Source: Lacrimispora sp. 210928-DFI.3.58 (GTDB taxonomy: Bacteria; Bacillota; Clostridia; Lachnospirales; Lachnospiraceae). From it: a stretch of 64,000 nt of DNA. The stretch covers positions 19,409 to 83,408 of the forward strand of contig NZ_JAJCIC010000020.1 of NCBI RefSeq assembly GCF_020554865.1. The letters are read 5' to 3'. The notes beneath the pieces were generated by a model. The model saw nothing but the letters and a program-made list of their open reading frames with translations. It searched no databases and had not been told where the DNA came from. Positions 1-7,624 of the stretch are shown piece by piece (the first letter of the stretch is position 1; each line of letters starts with the position of its first letter). The translations under genes and the position numbers were made by a program.

Positions 1-346
1 TCGCCTTTGTCCTTATGACCGCTTCTTCCAGACGTTCATCTATCATGGAAAGTGATTTTATGCTCTCGTCAATGACGGAAATATTTTCGCAGTTCGCTCC
101 TGCCGCTTCCAGCCAGGGCTTTACCGTGTCGGCAAGCCCGTCCTCCGCACTCTGGTAAATCACAGCCAGCGGCTCCGTCAGCTTCATCTCGCTGTCTATA
201 CCCTCGCCCTTTGACAGCTTCGCCGCTATATTCATCACCAACGTTGTCTTACCGTCCCCCGGATCGCCCTGCACAATCGTCAGCTTCCCATAGGGAATAA
301 ACGGATACCACAGCCATGCCACCTACTGCGACTGTATCTCCGACAT
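1..346 (-). pseudogene. RepA-like AAA ATPase, N-terminal part with an in-frame stop, cut by the window edge
   Basis: This is the start of an AAA_25/RepA-type ATPase of the kind that sits near relaxases and integrases on Firmicutes mobile elements. After the start MSEIQSQ there is a TAG at 323-325, and the same frame then continues with WLWYPFIPYGKLT and a clean Walker A, GDPGDGKTT. Related proteins, from memory, have Glu at the stop position, so a GAG to TAG change is likely. A GTG follows the stop directly and could serve as a restart, so the protein may still be made in shortened form. The rest lies outside the window. It follows the small excisionase-like gene on the same strand, so it probably belongs to the left-hand element. 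Confidence 0.6.
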
Positions 347-463
347 TTTAATTTTGAAACCTCTCTTATTTTTTTGTGGCTCACGCTCTGCCAATCCTTA
401 TAGTAAAACTGGCAGTGCCACATTTTCCCGTCCCTTGTTGCCGACATAAATTCTCTCCCCTTT

Positions 464-658
464 CTACATGGCTACGGTCAGGCCGTAGAATTTTTCTTCA
501 AAATATTTTGTCGGAACCTTGCCGCAGATTGTCCGATAACCCTTTGCTTTCAATTTTTCGTTCAGCCCTCGGATAATCTTATAAGCGTAGCCCGTTGATA
601 CGCCAAGCATTTCTGCCGCTTCCTCTGCTGTTACATACATTTTTTTCGTTTTCTCCAT
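464..658 (-). CDS. Small excisionase-like helix-turn-helix protein
   Basis: A 64-residue protein with an N-terminal winged-helix segment (VTAEEAAEMLGVSTGYAYKIIR, about residues 9-30, quoted here in outline: AAEMLGVS then YAYKIIR) of the MerR/excisionase type used by integrative elements. A GGGAGG ribosome site lies 7 nt before the chosen ATG. It resembles the 59-residue protein at 10828-11007 in length, in the YAYKI/KAYQIVRELN segment and in the KGYRT/QGYLT segment. As at that locus, a divergent XRE regulator gene is next door. No integrase follows here, so its partner has been lost or is encoded elsewhere. It could be a plain regulator rather than a directionality factor. Confidence 0.65.
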   Translation of the reverse strand: MEKTKKMYVTAEEAAEMLGVSTGYAYKIIRGLNEKLKAKGYRTICGKVPTKYFEEKFYGLTVAM

Positions 659-681
659 TCATTGTCCTCCCGTTTTTATAT

Positions 682-800
682 TAGGGACTTTTATCCCTTT
701 CTTGTATTTTGATTATATAGGCTCTTTTGCCCTTGTTAATATATTTTTCAGATCCTATTTGCTTATTTTAAGCGTAGATGTTAGAATACAAATGTCCCTA
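682..800. promoter_or_regulatory. Divergent promoters with an inverted pair of candidate operators
   Basis: Rightward promoter: TTGCTT (759-764), 17-bp spacer, TAGAAT (782-787). Leftward promoter: TTAACA (734-739), 16-bp spacer, TATAAT (712-717). The 11-mer TAGGGACNTTT occurs at 682-692 and, inverted, at 790-800, where it overlaps the expected rightward start point. The arrangement suggests that the XRE protein controls both its own gene and the excisionase-like gene. This is inferred from spacing only. Confidence 0.55.
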
Positions 801-834
801 TTTTTTATATTATCAACATTAAAGGAGTTGTCCT

Positions 835-1386
835 ATGACAGTAGGAGAGAAAATTAAGACATTCCGAAATATCCGGGGAATTTCACAGAATATGTTAGGG
901 GAACTGGCAGGTATAGACGGAACCACTATCCGCAAATATGAGTTGGGAAGCCGGAACCCCAAGCCCGATCAGCTTTTGAAGATTGCCAATGCTCTGGGTG
1001 TGAGTATCAATGTCTTTACAGATTTTGATATAGAAACCGCTTCCGATGTTTTTACTCTGCTTTTCAAAATGGACGAGCAAATAGATATGGAAATTGACGG
1101 GGAAAAGGATAAAGACGGAAATCTCATTCCAGACACGATATATATTCGTTTTAAGCACCCGGAAATCAATAGCCGCCTTGCCAAATTTGCAAAAGCCAAG
1201 AAATTGCAGGAAAATCTGATTGCTTCCAAAGACGCATTTCCAAGTGAGGAAGCCTTTCAGCATGAAGTCGAGCAGATAAATGAAACGTGCGAGCAGATTA
1301 AGCAGCATTTAGTTGATACGAATAAAGTTGTGAAAAAGGGAACATCTGGTATCGCCATCAAAGTTTATTCCGAAAATACACCTTAG
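835..1386 (+). CDS. XRE-family transcriptional regulator
   Basis: A 183-residue protein with an N-terminal lambda-repressor-like helix-turn-helix (residues 5-60; LAGIDGTTIRKYELGSR is the recognition region). A charged, helical C-terminal domain follows that resembles the C-terminal part of the regulator at 11224-11784. A good ribosome site (AAAGGAG) precedes the ATG. It is the first gene of a rightward group with the DUF3795 and nucleoside phosphorylase genes, and it stands divergent to the small excisionase-like gene. It probably represses element genes and itself through the operators described just upstream. Confidence 0.8.
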   Translation: MTVGEKIKTFRNIRGISQNMLGELAGIDGTTIRKYELGSRNPKPDQLLKIANALGVSINVFTDFDIETASDVFTLLFKMDEQIDMEIDGEKDKDGNLIPDTIYIRFKHPEINSRLAKFAKAKKLQENLIASKDAFPSEEAFQHEVEQINETCEQIKQHLVDTNKVVKKGTSGIAIKVYSENTP

Positions 1387-1409
1387 CACTTACCATAAGA
1401 AGATTTTCT

Positions 1410-1970
1410 ATGAAAAATTTCAAAAGAGAAAATTTATTATTTTCCCTATGTGGATTGAATTGTGGCTTATGCCCTATGAACCTAAATCAATACTGTCCTG
1501 GTTGTGGGGGCGGAGAGGGAAACCAATCCTGTTCCATAGCAAAATGCAGTTTACAGCATGGGAATGTAGAATATTGTTTCCAGTGTGAAAATTATCCCTG
1601 CGAAAGGTATGATAACATAGACGAATTTGATTCTTTTATCACACACCAACATCGAAAGAAGGATATGGAAAAATTCAAGAAATTGGGAATTGAACTTTAT
1701 ACAGCAGAACAGCAAAGAAAGAAAGTTCTGTTAAATCATCTGTTGAATACTTATAATGACGGAAGAAAAAAGACATTGTTTTGCGTTGCGGTCAATTTGC
1801 TAGAACTAGACGATTTAGAAAACATCATATCCGAATTGGATAAGTATACTTCAAATCTCACATTAAAAGAAAAATCCGGTCATGCAGCCAGTTTACTTCA
1901 ACAAGCTGCTAAGAAGAAAAATATCATTTTAAAGCTACGCAGACAGAAAAGCCCAGGCAAATCCAGTTAA
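1410..1970 (+). CDS. DUF3795-type cysteine-rich protein
   Basis: A 186-residue protein whose first 70 residues hold about ten cysteines in short clusters (CGLNCGLCPMN, YCPGCGGG, CSIAKCS, CFQCENYPC), the pattern of the DUF3795 family, which probably binds a metal or Fe-S cluster. The rest is helical and ends in a basic tail. The function of this family is not established. It begins 24 bp after the XRE gene and is followed 29 bp later by the nucleoside phosphorylase gene, so the three are probably cotranscribed. The ribosome site is weak (AAGAAG). Confidence 0.65.
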   Translation: MKNFKRENLLFSLCGLNCGLCPMNLNQYCPGCGGGEGNQSCSIAKCSLQHGNVEYCFQCENYPCERYDNIDEFDSFITHQHRKKDMEKFKKLGIELYTAEQQRKKVLLNHLLNTYNDGRKKTLFCVAVNLLELDDLENIISELDKYTSNLTLKEKSGHAASLLQQAAKKKNIILKLRRQKSPGKSS

Positions 1971-1998
1971 CATTCAATCTATCTAAAGGGGGACTAAA

Positions 1999-2781
1999 AT
2001 GGAACACAATCAAAACTTTCTTACTATATTTCAAAAATCTGAAATTTCAGAACCAGCTTTATTCAATCCGTCTGATACAACGAAAAAAATTGATAATTTC
2101 CCGGAGATATGTGTTTCCACGTTTTCAGAGAATATTATTCAAAAATTTTCTTCACTAGACAGTACCAAAAAAATAGCAGAACTGTATACCGCAAATGGTA
2201 TGATACCCGTTTACAAAATCCGTTATAAAGATACAGATATTGCTTTCTATCTGTCCAGAGTAGGGGCACCTGCTTGTGTCGCTGGATTTGAAGAAATCAT
2301 TGCTATGGGAGCCAAAAAGTTTGTTTTGTTCGGCTCCTGCGGAGTATTGGACGATGATAACGTAAAAGACAATATCATTATCCCTGTTTCTGCTGTCCGT
2401 GATGAGGGCACAAGTTATCATTATATAGCGCCCTCGTCAGAAATTGAAGCAGATCCACATTCAGTCCAAATATTAGAAAGTGTTTTATCAAGTTGCGGTT
2501 ATCCGTATGTAAAAGGGAAAACATGGACTTCGGACGCTATTTACAGAGAAACGCTACCCCTTATTCAAGAACGCAGACAAGAGGGCTGCCTTGTCGTAGA
2601 AATGGAATGTGCTTCCATGCTGGCAGTTGCAAAATATCGACATATTCCCTTTATCCAATTCTTGTACGGCGCAGATAATCTTAGTTCTGATACATGGGAA
2701 ATCAGAGATTTGAATTTATATGGTCTGAACAGTGCAGAAAAATATATGGTACTTGCCTTTGAATGTGGACTTGCTATGTAA
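1999..2781 (+). CDS. Nucleoside phosphorylase (uridine phosphorylase-like)
   Basis: A 260-residue cytosolic enzyme of the PNP/UDP phosphorylase superfamily, which splits nucleosides with phosphate into base and pentose 1-phosphate. Visible family features are SRVGAPACVAGFEE (phosphate and ribose side), the GSCG segment near residue 112, and VVEMECASMLAVA near residue 200, where the Glu pair contacts the ribose. A strong GGGGG ribosome site precedes it. Its place at the end of a mobile-element operon suggests nucleoside salvage or a defence-linked nucleoside cleavage role, but neither can be told from sequence alone. Confidence 0.75.
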   Translation: MEHNQNFLTIFQKSEISEPALFNPSDTTKKIDNFPEICVSTFSENIIQKFSSLDSTKKIAELYTANGMIPVYKIRYKDTDIAFYLSRVGAPACVAGFEEIIAMGAKKFVLFGSCGVLDDDNVKDNIIIPVSAVRDEGTSYHYIAPSSEIEADPHSVQILESVLSSCGYPYVKGKTWTSDAIYRETLPLIQERRQEGCLVVEMECASMLAVAKYRHIPFIQFLYGADNLSSDTWEIRDLNLYGLNSAEKYMVLAFECGLAM

Positions 2782-2790
2782 AAGAAATAA

Positions 2791-2812
2791 GGCAGGTATC
2801 ATGATACCCGCC
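2791..2812 (+). terminator. Hairpin after the phosphorylase gene, terminator-like without a T-run
   Basis: GGCAGGTATC and GATACCCGCC form a compact stem 10 bp after the stop codon. A run of T is missing, so termination may be weak. A second imperfect hairpin (GCTGGAAATGC with GCATTTCCGGC) follows at 2873-2905. Confidence 0.4.
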
Positions 2813-2917
2813 CCAAATCCAGTATTCTTCAAATAAATAGAGCTATTTTAGAGCCAAACGCCATAAAACAATGCTGGAAATGCCCATTTTATCAGCATTT
2901 CCGGCGTTCTGTCCGTT

Positions 2918-3048
2918 ACTCAAACTCGGCGTGTCCTTTGTCGTTCTTAACTATATTTGTTTAAGTTTTATGCAAATACACGCCGCTTTTTACTTCAATT
3001 ACATCAATCATTCTGGCTTGCTGATTTTCTGTTGCCAAAATGTTGCCA
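2918..3048. other. Candidate left boundary of the guaA-linked element
   Basis: ACTCAAACTC at 2918-2927 matches the end of guaA (ACTCGAACTC at 11965-11974, seen on the plus strand) at 9 of 10 positions. TTTGTTTAAGT at 2956-2966 recurs, inverted, at 11906-11916. A pair of GTTGCCA heptamers spaced 11 bp apart (3031 and 3042) is matched by a pair at 11886 and 11897 with the same spacing. Together these look like a core site with integrase or excisionase arm sites. The core match is short, so the exact boundary is uncertain. Confidence 0.45.
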
Positions 3049-3108
3049 CAGATATGATAAAATATTTTCAATCTTTTGTCTATAAATATCCTGAAATTCC
3101 CAACAAAC

Positions 3109-4455
3109 CTATGAAAAAACATCATCCAATATCCGACGAATTTTTATCATATGCCTTTTTGTTTTTCTATCTATAGGTTCATCTTCCCCAAAAACCTTTT
3201 GAGCACGTTGAACATATGTTATAAAATTTCCCTTAATATGTCCATTTGAATCTTTTAAACGTGCCCCCTTAACAGAATACTTCTCATATAAATTTTTACA
3301 ACTTATTCTCTTTCCTGAAGAAGTATAGCCCTCATTTTTTACTATAGTTTTAAGTTTTCGATATAATCTATAATAATATTTTGATATAGTTTTATCCCTT
3401 ATTGTTACTTCTTTACCATCAAATGTAAATCCTAAATAATCGATCTCATTTTTTCCATTTACCATATCATCTAAAAACAACGAGTTACAACTTTTCAATG
3501 TTGTATCTTTATATTTATATATTTGCGTTTTATCTGGTTGCAAAATCAAATTTGGAATCAATTTAATTTCACCCATTATATCATTTAATACAATTTTAAA
3601 GCTATCTTCCGATATTCTCGGCAAAATAATAATAAAATCGTCACTATAGCGCATATATAAGCCATTAAATTTACCTGCCAACTTATCCATTTTCTCATCT
3701 ATTGTTGTCATATAAATATTTGCCAAAACCGCACTAATTGCTGAACCTTGTGGTATTCCATAATTCTCTTTATGTCTGATGATAAATTCCTTTTTATGCT
3801 TTTTAAACTCTTTCTCAGATAATACTCTACGTTTTGAATTTAAAATTTGTATATCTTCTTCCGTATCTGTTAAGTTGTTTAATTTCAGCAACTCTGTTAA
3901 TTCCCAAATTGAATATTTTGTTATATTCTTAAAAACCGCATAATAGTCAGGTGGTAATATCTCAACGTCTAAAACATCACATATTTGTTTCTTTAAATAA
4001 GCATGGTCTAAGGAGTCAAAAAAATGTGAAAAATCTCCTATAATCACAAAGCTTTCTCTTGTCTCTCTAATACAATCAAAAGCTTTTTTTGCAAAGTGAA
4101 TATTACTTTTATGCAAATTATCTCTATATGCAACTGCAACCATATCCATATTACGTTCTTCCAAATATTTATTATATTTTTGATTCAAAAGATACCCATA
4201 GTATGAATATATATATCTATCAATATGTGCAGAATAACATAAGTGCCTAGACTTTTCTTTAATATAGCCCATACCATCTTTTTTAGTAAATTTGTTAAAC
4301 TTCTTTTCATAATGAATAAAAGGATAAAAGCCATGTTTCATTATGTTATCTGGATTACTAATATAATTCCATACTTTGTCCAACGAAACTTTTTCGTCAA
4401 AATGTGCGTATTTTCTGGCAGTTGCATTTTTAACTTTCCATTCATATAGATCCAT
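3109..4455 (-). CDS. Stand-alone reverse transcriptase, probably a DRT2-like defence RT
   Basis: A 448-residue reverse transcriptase. Palm motifs are in order: motif A IIGDFSHFFDSLD (catalytic D141), motif B GIPQGSAIS (233-241), motif C YSDD (270-273), and a YLGFTFDG block near 340 leading into a basic, helical C-terminal region. It has no maturase or HNH domain, so it is not a complete group II intron protein, and no VTG motif of retron RTs was found. The N-terminal segment (YISNPDNI, HGFYPFIHY, CYSAHIDRYIYSYY) agrees with my memory of defence RTs of the UG2/DRT2 type, in which a noncoding RNA upstream is copied by rolling circle. The gene is clearly more AT-rich than its neighbours. A promoter and a structured leader of about 290 nt lie directly upstream. 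Confidence 0.7.
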   Translation of the reverse strand: MDLYEWKVKNATARKYAHFDEKVSLDKVWNYISNPDNIMKHGFYPFIHYEKKFNKFTKKDGMGYIKEKSRHLCYSAHIDRYIYSYYGYLLNQKYNKYLEERNMDMVAVAYRDNLHKSNIHFAKKAFDCIRETRESFVIIGDFSHFFDSLDHAYLKKQICDVLDVEILPPDYYAVFKNITKYSIWELTELLKLNNLTDTEEDIQILNSKRRVLSEKEFKKHKKEFIIRHKENYGIPQGSAISAVLANIYMTTIDEKMDKLAGKFNGLYMRYSDDFIIILPRISEDSFKIVLNDIMGEIKLIPNLILQPDKTQIYKYKDTTLKSCNSLFLDDMVNGKNEIDYLGFTFDGKEVTIRDKTISKYYYRLYRKLKTIVKNEGYTSSGKRISCKNLYEKYSVKGARLKDSNGHIKGNFITYVQRAQKVFGEDEPIDRKTKRHMIKIRRILDDVFS

Positions 4456-4748
4456 ACAGTTTCCCTATTTAGCGAAAGACCCACCAGTATGAGGGATAGC
4501 ATCTCTTGACTGATAGGTCTTCTTTTAACGTGGTATTCAATTTTGTCTTTCGACAGCTTTGATGTGGTTCCAGCTATCCATTATTCGTTCAATACATATC
4601 TATGTTAGAATAGATAAGAAGGAGATGATTCTAATTAACATTCTTATGTGGTTATTCATAAGTTTGCAACCAGAACACCAGTCATATCTGAAAGAGCTCT
4701 TTCAGGTATTGACAACAATTCCTTTCCCTTATATCTAATATATAAGGC
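4456..4748 (-). ncRNA. Candidate structured RNA upstream of the defence-type RT
   Basis: The RNA would begin near 4748 and run to the RT start codon, about 290 nt. In transcript order it holds six stems: 4741-4747 with 4727-4733; the perfect 18-nt palindrome 4688-4705; CTTATG/CATAAG at 4643-4662; TATCTAT/ATAGATA at 4597-4616; a four-base-pair stem capped by GAAA at 4544-4555; and a nested stem 4476-4481 with 4516-4521 enclosing 4485-4488 with 4509-4512. There is no convincing protein reading frame. Known DRT2 systems carry a noncoding RNA of similar size in this position. Retron msr-msd is an alternative, but no flanking a1/a2 repeats were seen. Confidence 0.6.
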
Positions 4749-4754
4749 ACTTTA

Positions 4755-4783
4755 AATATAACTCTTTAATTTCCACATGTCAA
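4755..4783 (-). promoter_or_regulatory. Sigma-A promoter for the RT leader RNA
   Basis: Read on the minus strand: TTGACA, 17-bp spacer, TATATT, so transcription should start near 4748. This is one of the closest matches to consensus in the mobile region. It supports a long leader RNA in front of the RT gene. Confidence 0.65.
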
Positions 4784-4912
4784 TATCTACTCGTAAGTTA
4801 GATTTTTGAAATGTTACGCAATAGAAGACCATTTTCGGAGATTTAGATATAAAATATCGCAATACCTTTTATCATCTCTGAAATTCCTTGAAAAATAAGG
4901 CTTTCAGAACGT

Positions 4913-5872
4913 CTAATGCGTAACCTTCTGCCCCAGCCCCATTTCCTTTATCACTTGCTTTGCGCTATCCGCTTTATTACTGGGTACAATAATTGCAATC
5001 CTATCATCAATACCTCTGCCCATGCCATAGCGTACAGACGCAAATCCGGCGTCTCCTAAATCCTGTCCGTATGCCATAATACCGTTATCTTTCAATGTAC
5101 TTATTATCATTTCCGCCTGCATATTTCCGTCTGCTATAAATACATTTACAGGCTGTTGCTCTTTAACCAGTACAGCCTCATTATCTGGCATACTTTTTTC
5201 TCTTCTTTTATGATTGATACAAGCCAGTATTCTCAATACCCCAAAACCAACTATAGCAATTCCCACAAAAAATATAAGTGCGCTATGAACCGCTTGAGAC
5301 GTTGTTGCACCTAATCTGATATAGCAAATAACCAATGCTACCGCAAATACTCCGGCACATATCACAGATATCAACGCATCTGTAAATGGCGTACTTTTGA
5401 ATCTGGAACCAGTCTCCCAAACTCCATTATAGGTCATCACTCCAATATAAGCTGCTCCACCAACAAGCAAAACAGCAGTTTCTCCTGCCACAATCGCCAA
5501 TTCTCCCACCATGAGAAGCTGAATGATTATCACAGCCGCACAAATAGCAAAGGTTAGACCAAATGCAATATTTCCGGCTTTTGTTACCCTCTCTTTTTCC
5601 AGTTTGTTATAGTCTGACACTTTAGATAATGTTTCTCTCAATTCTTTATCCATATTCTCGCTTTTCCTTTCTCCGTCCAAAATTTCTTTCACTTCTACAT
5701 TATAGAACTCCGCCATTTTGATAAGGATACTTAAATCTGGCATATTAGTTCCTGTTTCCCACCGAGAGATCGTTCTTCCCGATACAAGAAGAATTTCTGC
5801 AAGCTCTTCTTGTGTTAATCCTCGTTCTTTACGAAGCACTTTTAAAAATTCTCCTATCTTTTTCGTATCCAT
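4913..5872 (-). CDS. Membrane-anchored XRE-type regulator
   Basis: A 319-residue protein. Residues 1-65 are an XRE helix-turn-helix (LTQEELAEILLVSGRTISRWE in outline: EELAEILLVS then ISRWETG). Residues about 100-215 contain four hydrophobic stretches long enough to be membrane helices. A C-terminal domain follows (VFIADGNMQAEMIISTLKDNGI) of the kind seen in small signal-transducing DUF2007-like modules. It may bind DNA from the membrane in response to an envelope signal. Strong AGGAGGGG precedes the ATG. A perfect-arm palindrome lies about 85 bp upstream of the start. The partner genes it controls are not evident. Confidence 0.65.
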   Translation of the reverse strand: MDTKKIGEFLKVLRKERGLTQEELAEILLVSGRTISRWETGTNMPDLSILIKMAEFYNVEVKEILDGERKSENMDKELRETLSKVSDYNKLEKERVTKAGNIAFGLTFAICAAVIIIQLLMVGELAIVAGETAVLLVGGAAYIGVMTYNGVWETGSRFKSTPFTDALISVICAGVFAVALVICYIRLGATTSQAVHSALIFFVGIAIVGFGVLRILACINHKRREKSMPDNEAVLVKEQQPVNVFIADGNMQAEMIISTLKDNGIMAYGQDLGDAGFASVRYGMGRGIDDRIAIIVPSNKADSAKQVIKEMGLGQKVTH

Positions 5873-5956
5873 TCTTTTCCCCTCCTTTCACTTGCACATT
5901 ACCATAAATGTCAACAGCAAAACACGACACAAAGCGAGAAATGCCCTATTTTCGCC

Positions 5957-5976
5957 ATTAGACACGATTGTCTAAT
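5957..5976. promoter_or_regulatory. Palindromic operator candidate
   Basis: ATTAGACA, CGAT, TGTCTAAT: two perfect 8-bp arms around four bases, upstream of the membrane-anchored XRE gene. It fits a dimeric helix-turn-helix binding site and is probably autoregulatory. Confidence 0.45.
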
Positions 5977-6053
5977 TAAATTTTCTTGTATTGCAAGGTC
6001 ATTTTACCAGATACTCGCTCAATTATCCATGTTATTTTAAATAACAAATAGCA

Positions 6054-6119
6054 AATCCCCACCAGCCAGTCAAGAGTAAACTAAACGGCTACGCCGCTCT
6101 TGACTAACTGGCGGGGATT
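6054..6119. repeat. 23-bp imperfect inverted repeat downstream of the relaxase gene
   Basis: The arms 6054-6076 and 6097-6119 agree at 20 of 23 positions and surround a 20-bp loop that itself contains GGC-TA-CGCC. It starts 44 bp beyond the relaxase stop codon. No T-run follows, so a plain terminator is not obvious. It may be a transcript-end hairpin, an origin-related structure or a relic of an element end. Confidence 0.5.
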
Positions 6120-6162
6120 CACTCCATGGCAGCTAAGAGGGCTTTAAGCAGCCCTCCGCCTG

Positions 6163-7476
6163 TTAGCGGGTTTCCCGATTATGTTTTCTCTTTGCAGCCC
6201 GTTTCTGCTCGGCTTCTATCTGTTCCTGTTGCTTTGCCCGGTTAATGACAGCATTTACTTGTTCAGAGCCGACCACCGCCTTCACACGTTCAAAATCTGC
6301 CGCCACTATTCTTAGTTCCCGATTTTCCTCCAAGACTACTTCCAACCTGTTTGTCAGCCGCTCGTTTCCTCTCCGTTCCCTGTTATATGCCGCTTGCAGC
6401 TTTGTAAACTTATTTGAAATATCCAGATATGCTGAATAAACAGAGCGCATGACTTGTACGATTTTCTTTACCAGCGGTTTTGCTTTCTTCTCCCGATACG
6501 ACTTTGCAGATTCCATAACCGCTGCTTCTGGAAGCGTCTGCTCGGGATCTGCGGAAAAGTCTGCCGCCAGCTTCTCCATGTTCTTTACCATAGGAGCAAG
6601 TTCATTCATGCGCTTCTGGTATTTGTCCGCCTGTTTTTGCGCTTTCTCTGCTTCCTGCCGGGACTCCTGTAAATCTTCCTGTAAGGAACGAATCTCATCA
6701 TCAACCTGTAACAACTGTTCATGCAAATCTTCATTGATTTCTTGAAAAGTAGCGTTTTCTTCCTGTAATTCCACTTTTCTCGCTTCCAATTCTGCGACTT
6801 CCTTTGCCCGTTCCTTTTTCTCAAAATCCAAGACAGATAAATGCTTCTCATGTGTGCCTTTCTTCTCCCACTCAATTCCATGTTCCAGCATGACAGCGGC
6901 AAGCTGTTCTTTCTCATAAGCCACCCACTGATTCAATTCCGTTTCCCGTCTTGTTCCGCCTTTAAATCCGAGAGCAGATAACGCCTGTTTCAGAGAAACT
7001 CTTGTATCAAGCCCTCGCTTGCTTCCTGTCGTATACGGTATAAAATCTATATGCAAGTGGGGCGTTGCTTCGTCCATGTGAAGATAGGCAGCAAATACTC
7101 TTAAAGTGGGATTGCGCTGCCGGAAACCTTGCATATATTCATCAAGCACCTTTGCCGCAAGCTGTCCGTCCTCTGTTTTCGCCCCCATATTGTCCTTATC
7201 GCCTATCTGCACAATGATTTCATGGAATGGCTTTTCCTGCTTGCCGGAACGAATTTTCTCATAATAATCGTCAATCCGGCGGTCACTTCTGGTCTGCTTC
7301 TCATTGTACCGGGTGAGTGCTTCATCAAACAATTCGTGATATACATCCTTAACGTTTTCGTTGCAGTATTCCACGTTCAGACAGCTTCTCTCCGGGTCAG
7401 TATTCTTTGCATGGAATTTTCTGCTGTTATGGTTGACAGAGCCTTTTCCTGTCATAAAACTGATTGTTCGCTTCAA
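6163..7476 (-). CDS. MobV-type relaxase (Pre/Mob family)
   Basis: A 437-residue relaxase that would nick the element at its transfer origin and lead the strand into a recipient cell using another element's conjugation machinery. The N-terminal catalytic half shows AAYLHMDEATPHLHIDFIP, with the metal-binding H140-x-H142-x-D144-xx-P signature of MobV. Residues about 215-300 and 350-425 are strongly coiled-coil. The start is TTG, with GGAGAAAGG 7 nt upstream; the ATG seven codons on is the alternative. No type IV secretion genes are present, so the element is mobilisable rather than self-transmissible within what is visible. Confidence 0.85.
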   Translation of the reverse strand: MKRTISFMTGKGSVNHNSRKFHAKNTDPERSCLNVEYCNENVKDVYHELFDEALTRYNEKQTRSDRRIDDYYEKIRSGKQEKPFHEIIVQIGDKDNMGAKTEDGQLAAKVLDEYMQGFRQRNPTLRVFAAYLHMDEATPHLHIDFIPYTTGSKRGLDTRVSLKQALSALGFKGGTRRETELNQWVAYEKEQLAAVMLEHGIEWEKKGTHEKHLSVLDFEKKERAKEVAELEARKVELQEENATFQEINEDLHEQLLQVDDEIRSLQEDLQESRQEAEKAQKQADKYQKRMNELAPMVKNMEKLAADFSADPEQTLPEAAVMESAKSYREKKAKPLVKKIVQVMRSVYSAYLDISNKFTKLQAAYNRERRGNERLTNRLEVVLEENRELRIVAADFERVKAVVGSEQVNAVINRAKQQEQIEAEQKRAAKRKHNRETR

Positions 7477-7532
7477 TCAATATCCTTTCTCCCTGTCCGG
7501 GTAATCAGCGCCGGATACGGCGCATAGGCTTT

Positions 7533-7553
7533 GTTACTTTCGCCGAAAGTAAC
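7533..7553. other. oriT candidate: palindrome upstream of the relaxase
   Basis: Two perfect 10-bp arms, GTTACTTTCG and CGAAAGTAAC, around a single central C, about 57 bp upstream of the relaxase start. Relaxase nick sites of mobilisable Firmicutes elements often lie in such a spot. There is no direct evidence of nicking. Confidence 0.4.
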
Positions 7554-7624
7554 GCAAAAGCACTTTTGACAGCCGTTCCGTCCATCAAAAGCTGCCTTTG
7601 CGCTCTGCCGAGGGCTTTTCCGCC

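Noticed and set aside
350-421. Short frame MWHCQFYYKDWQSV on the minus strand
   Set aside because: It overlaps the start of the ATPase in another frame and ends soon; no family was recognised.
895-1308. Minus-strand open frames opposite the XRE gene
   Set aside because: They are opposite a well-supported gene, have no ribosome site and resemble no family.
3031-3048. CRISPR-like repeats at GTTGCCA pairs
   Set aside because: Only two short units are present at each place; no spacer array and no cas genes.
3109-4455. Group II intron protein
   Set aside because: No maturase or HNH domain, and no intron domain V or VI structure was seen near it.
4456-4748. Retron msr-msd in front of the RT
   Set aside because: No flanking a1/a2 inverted repeats were found, and the RT lacks the VTG motif.
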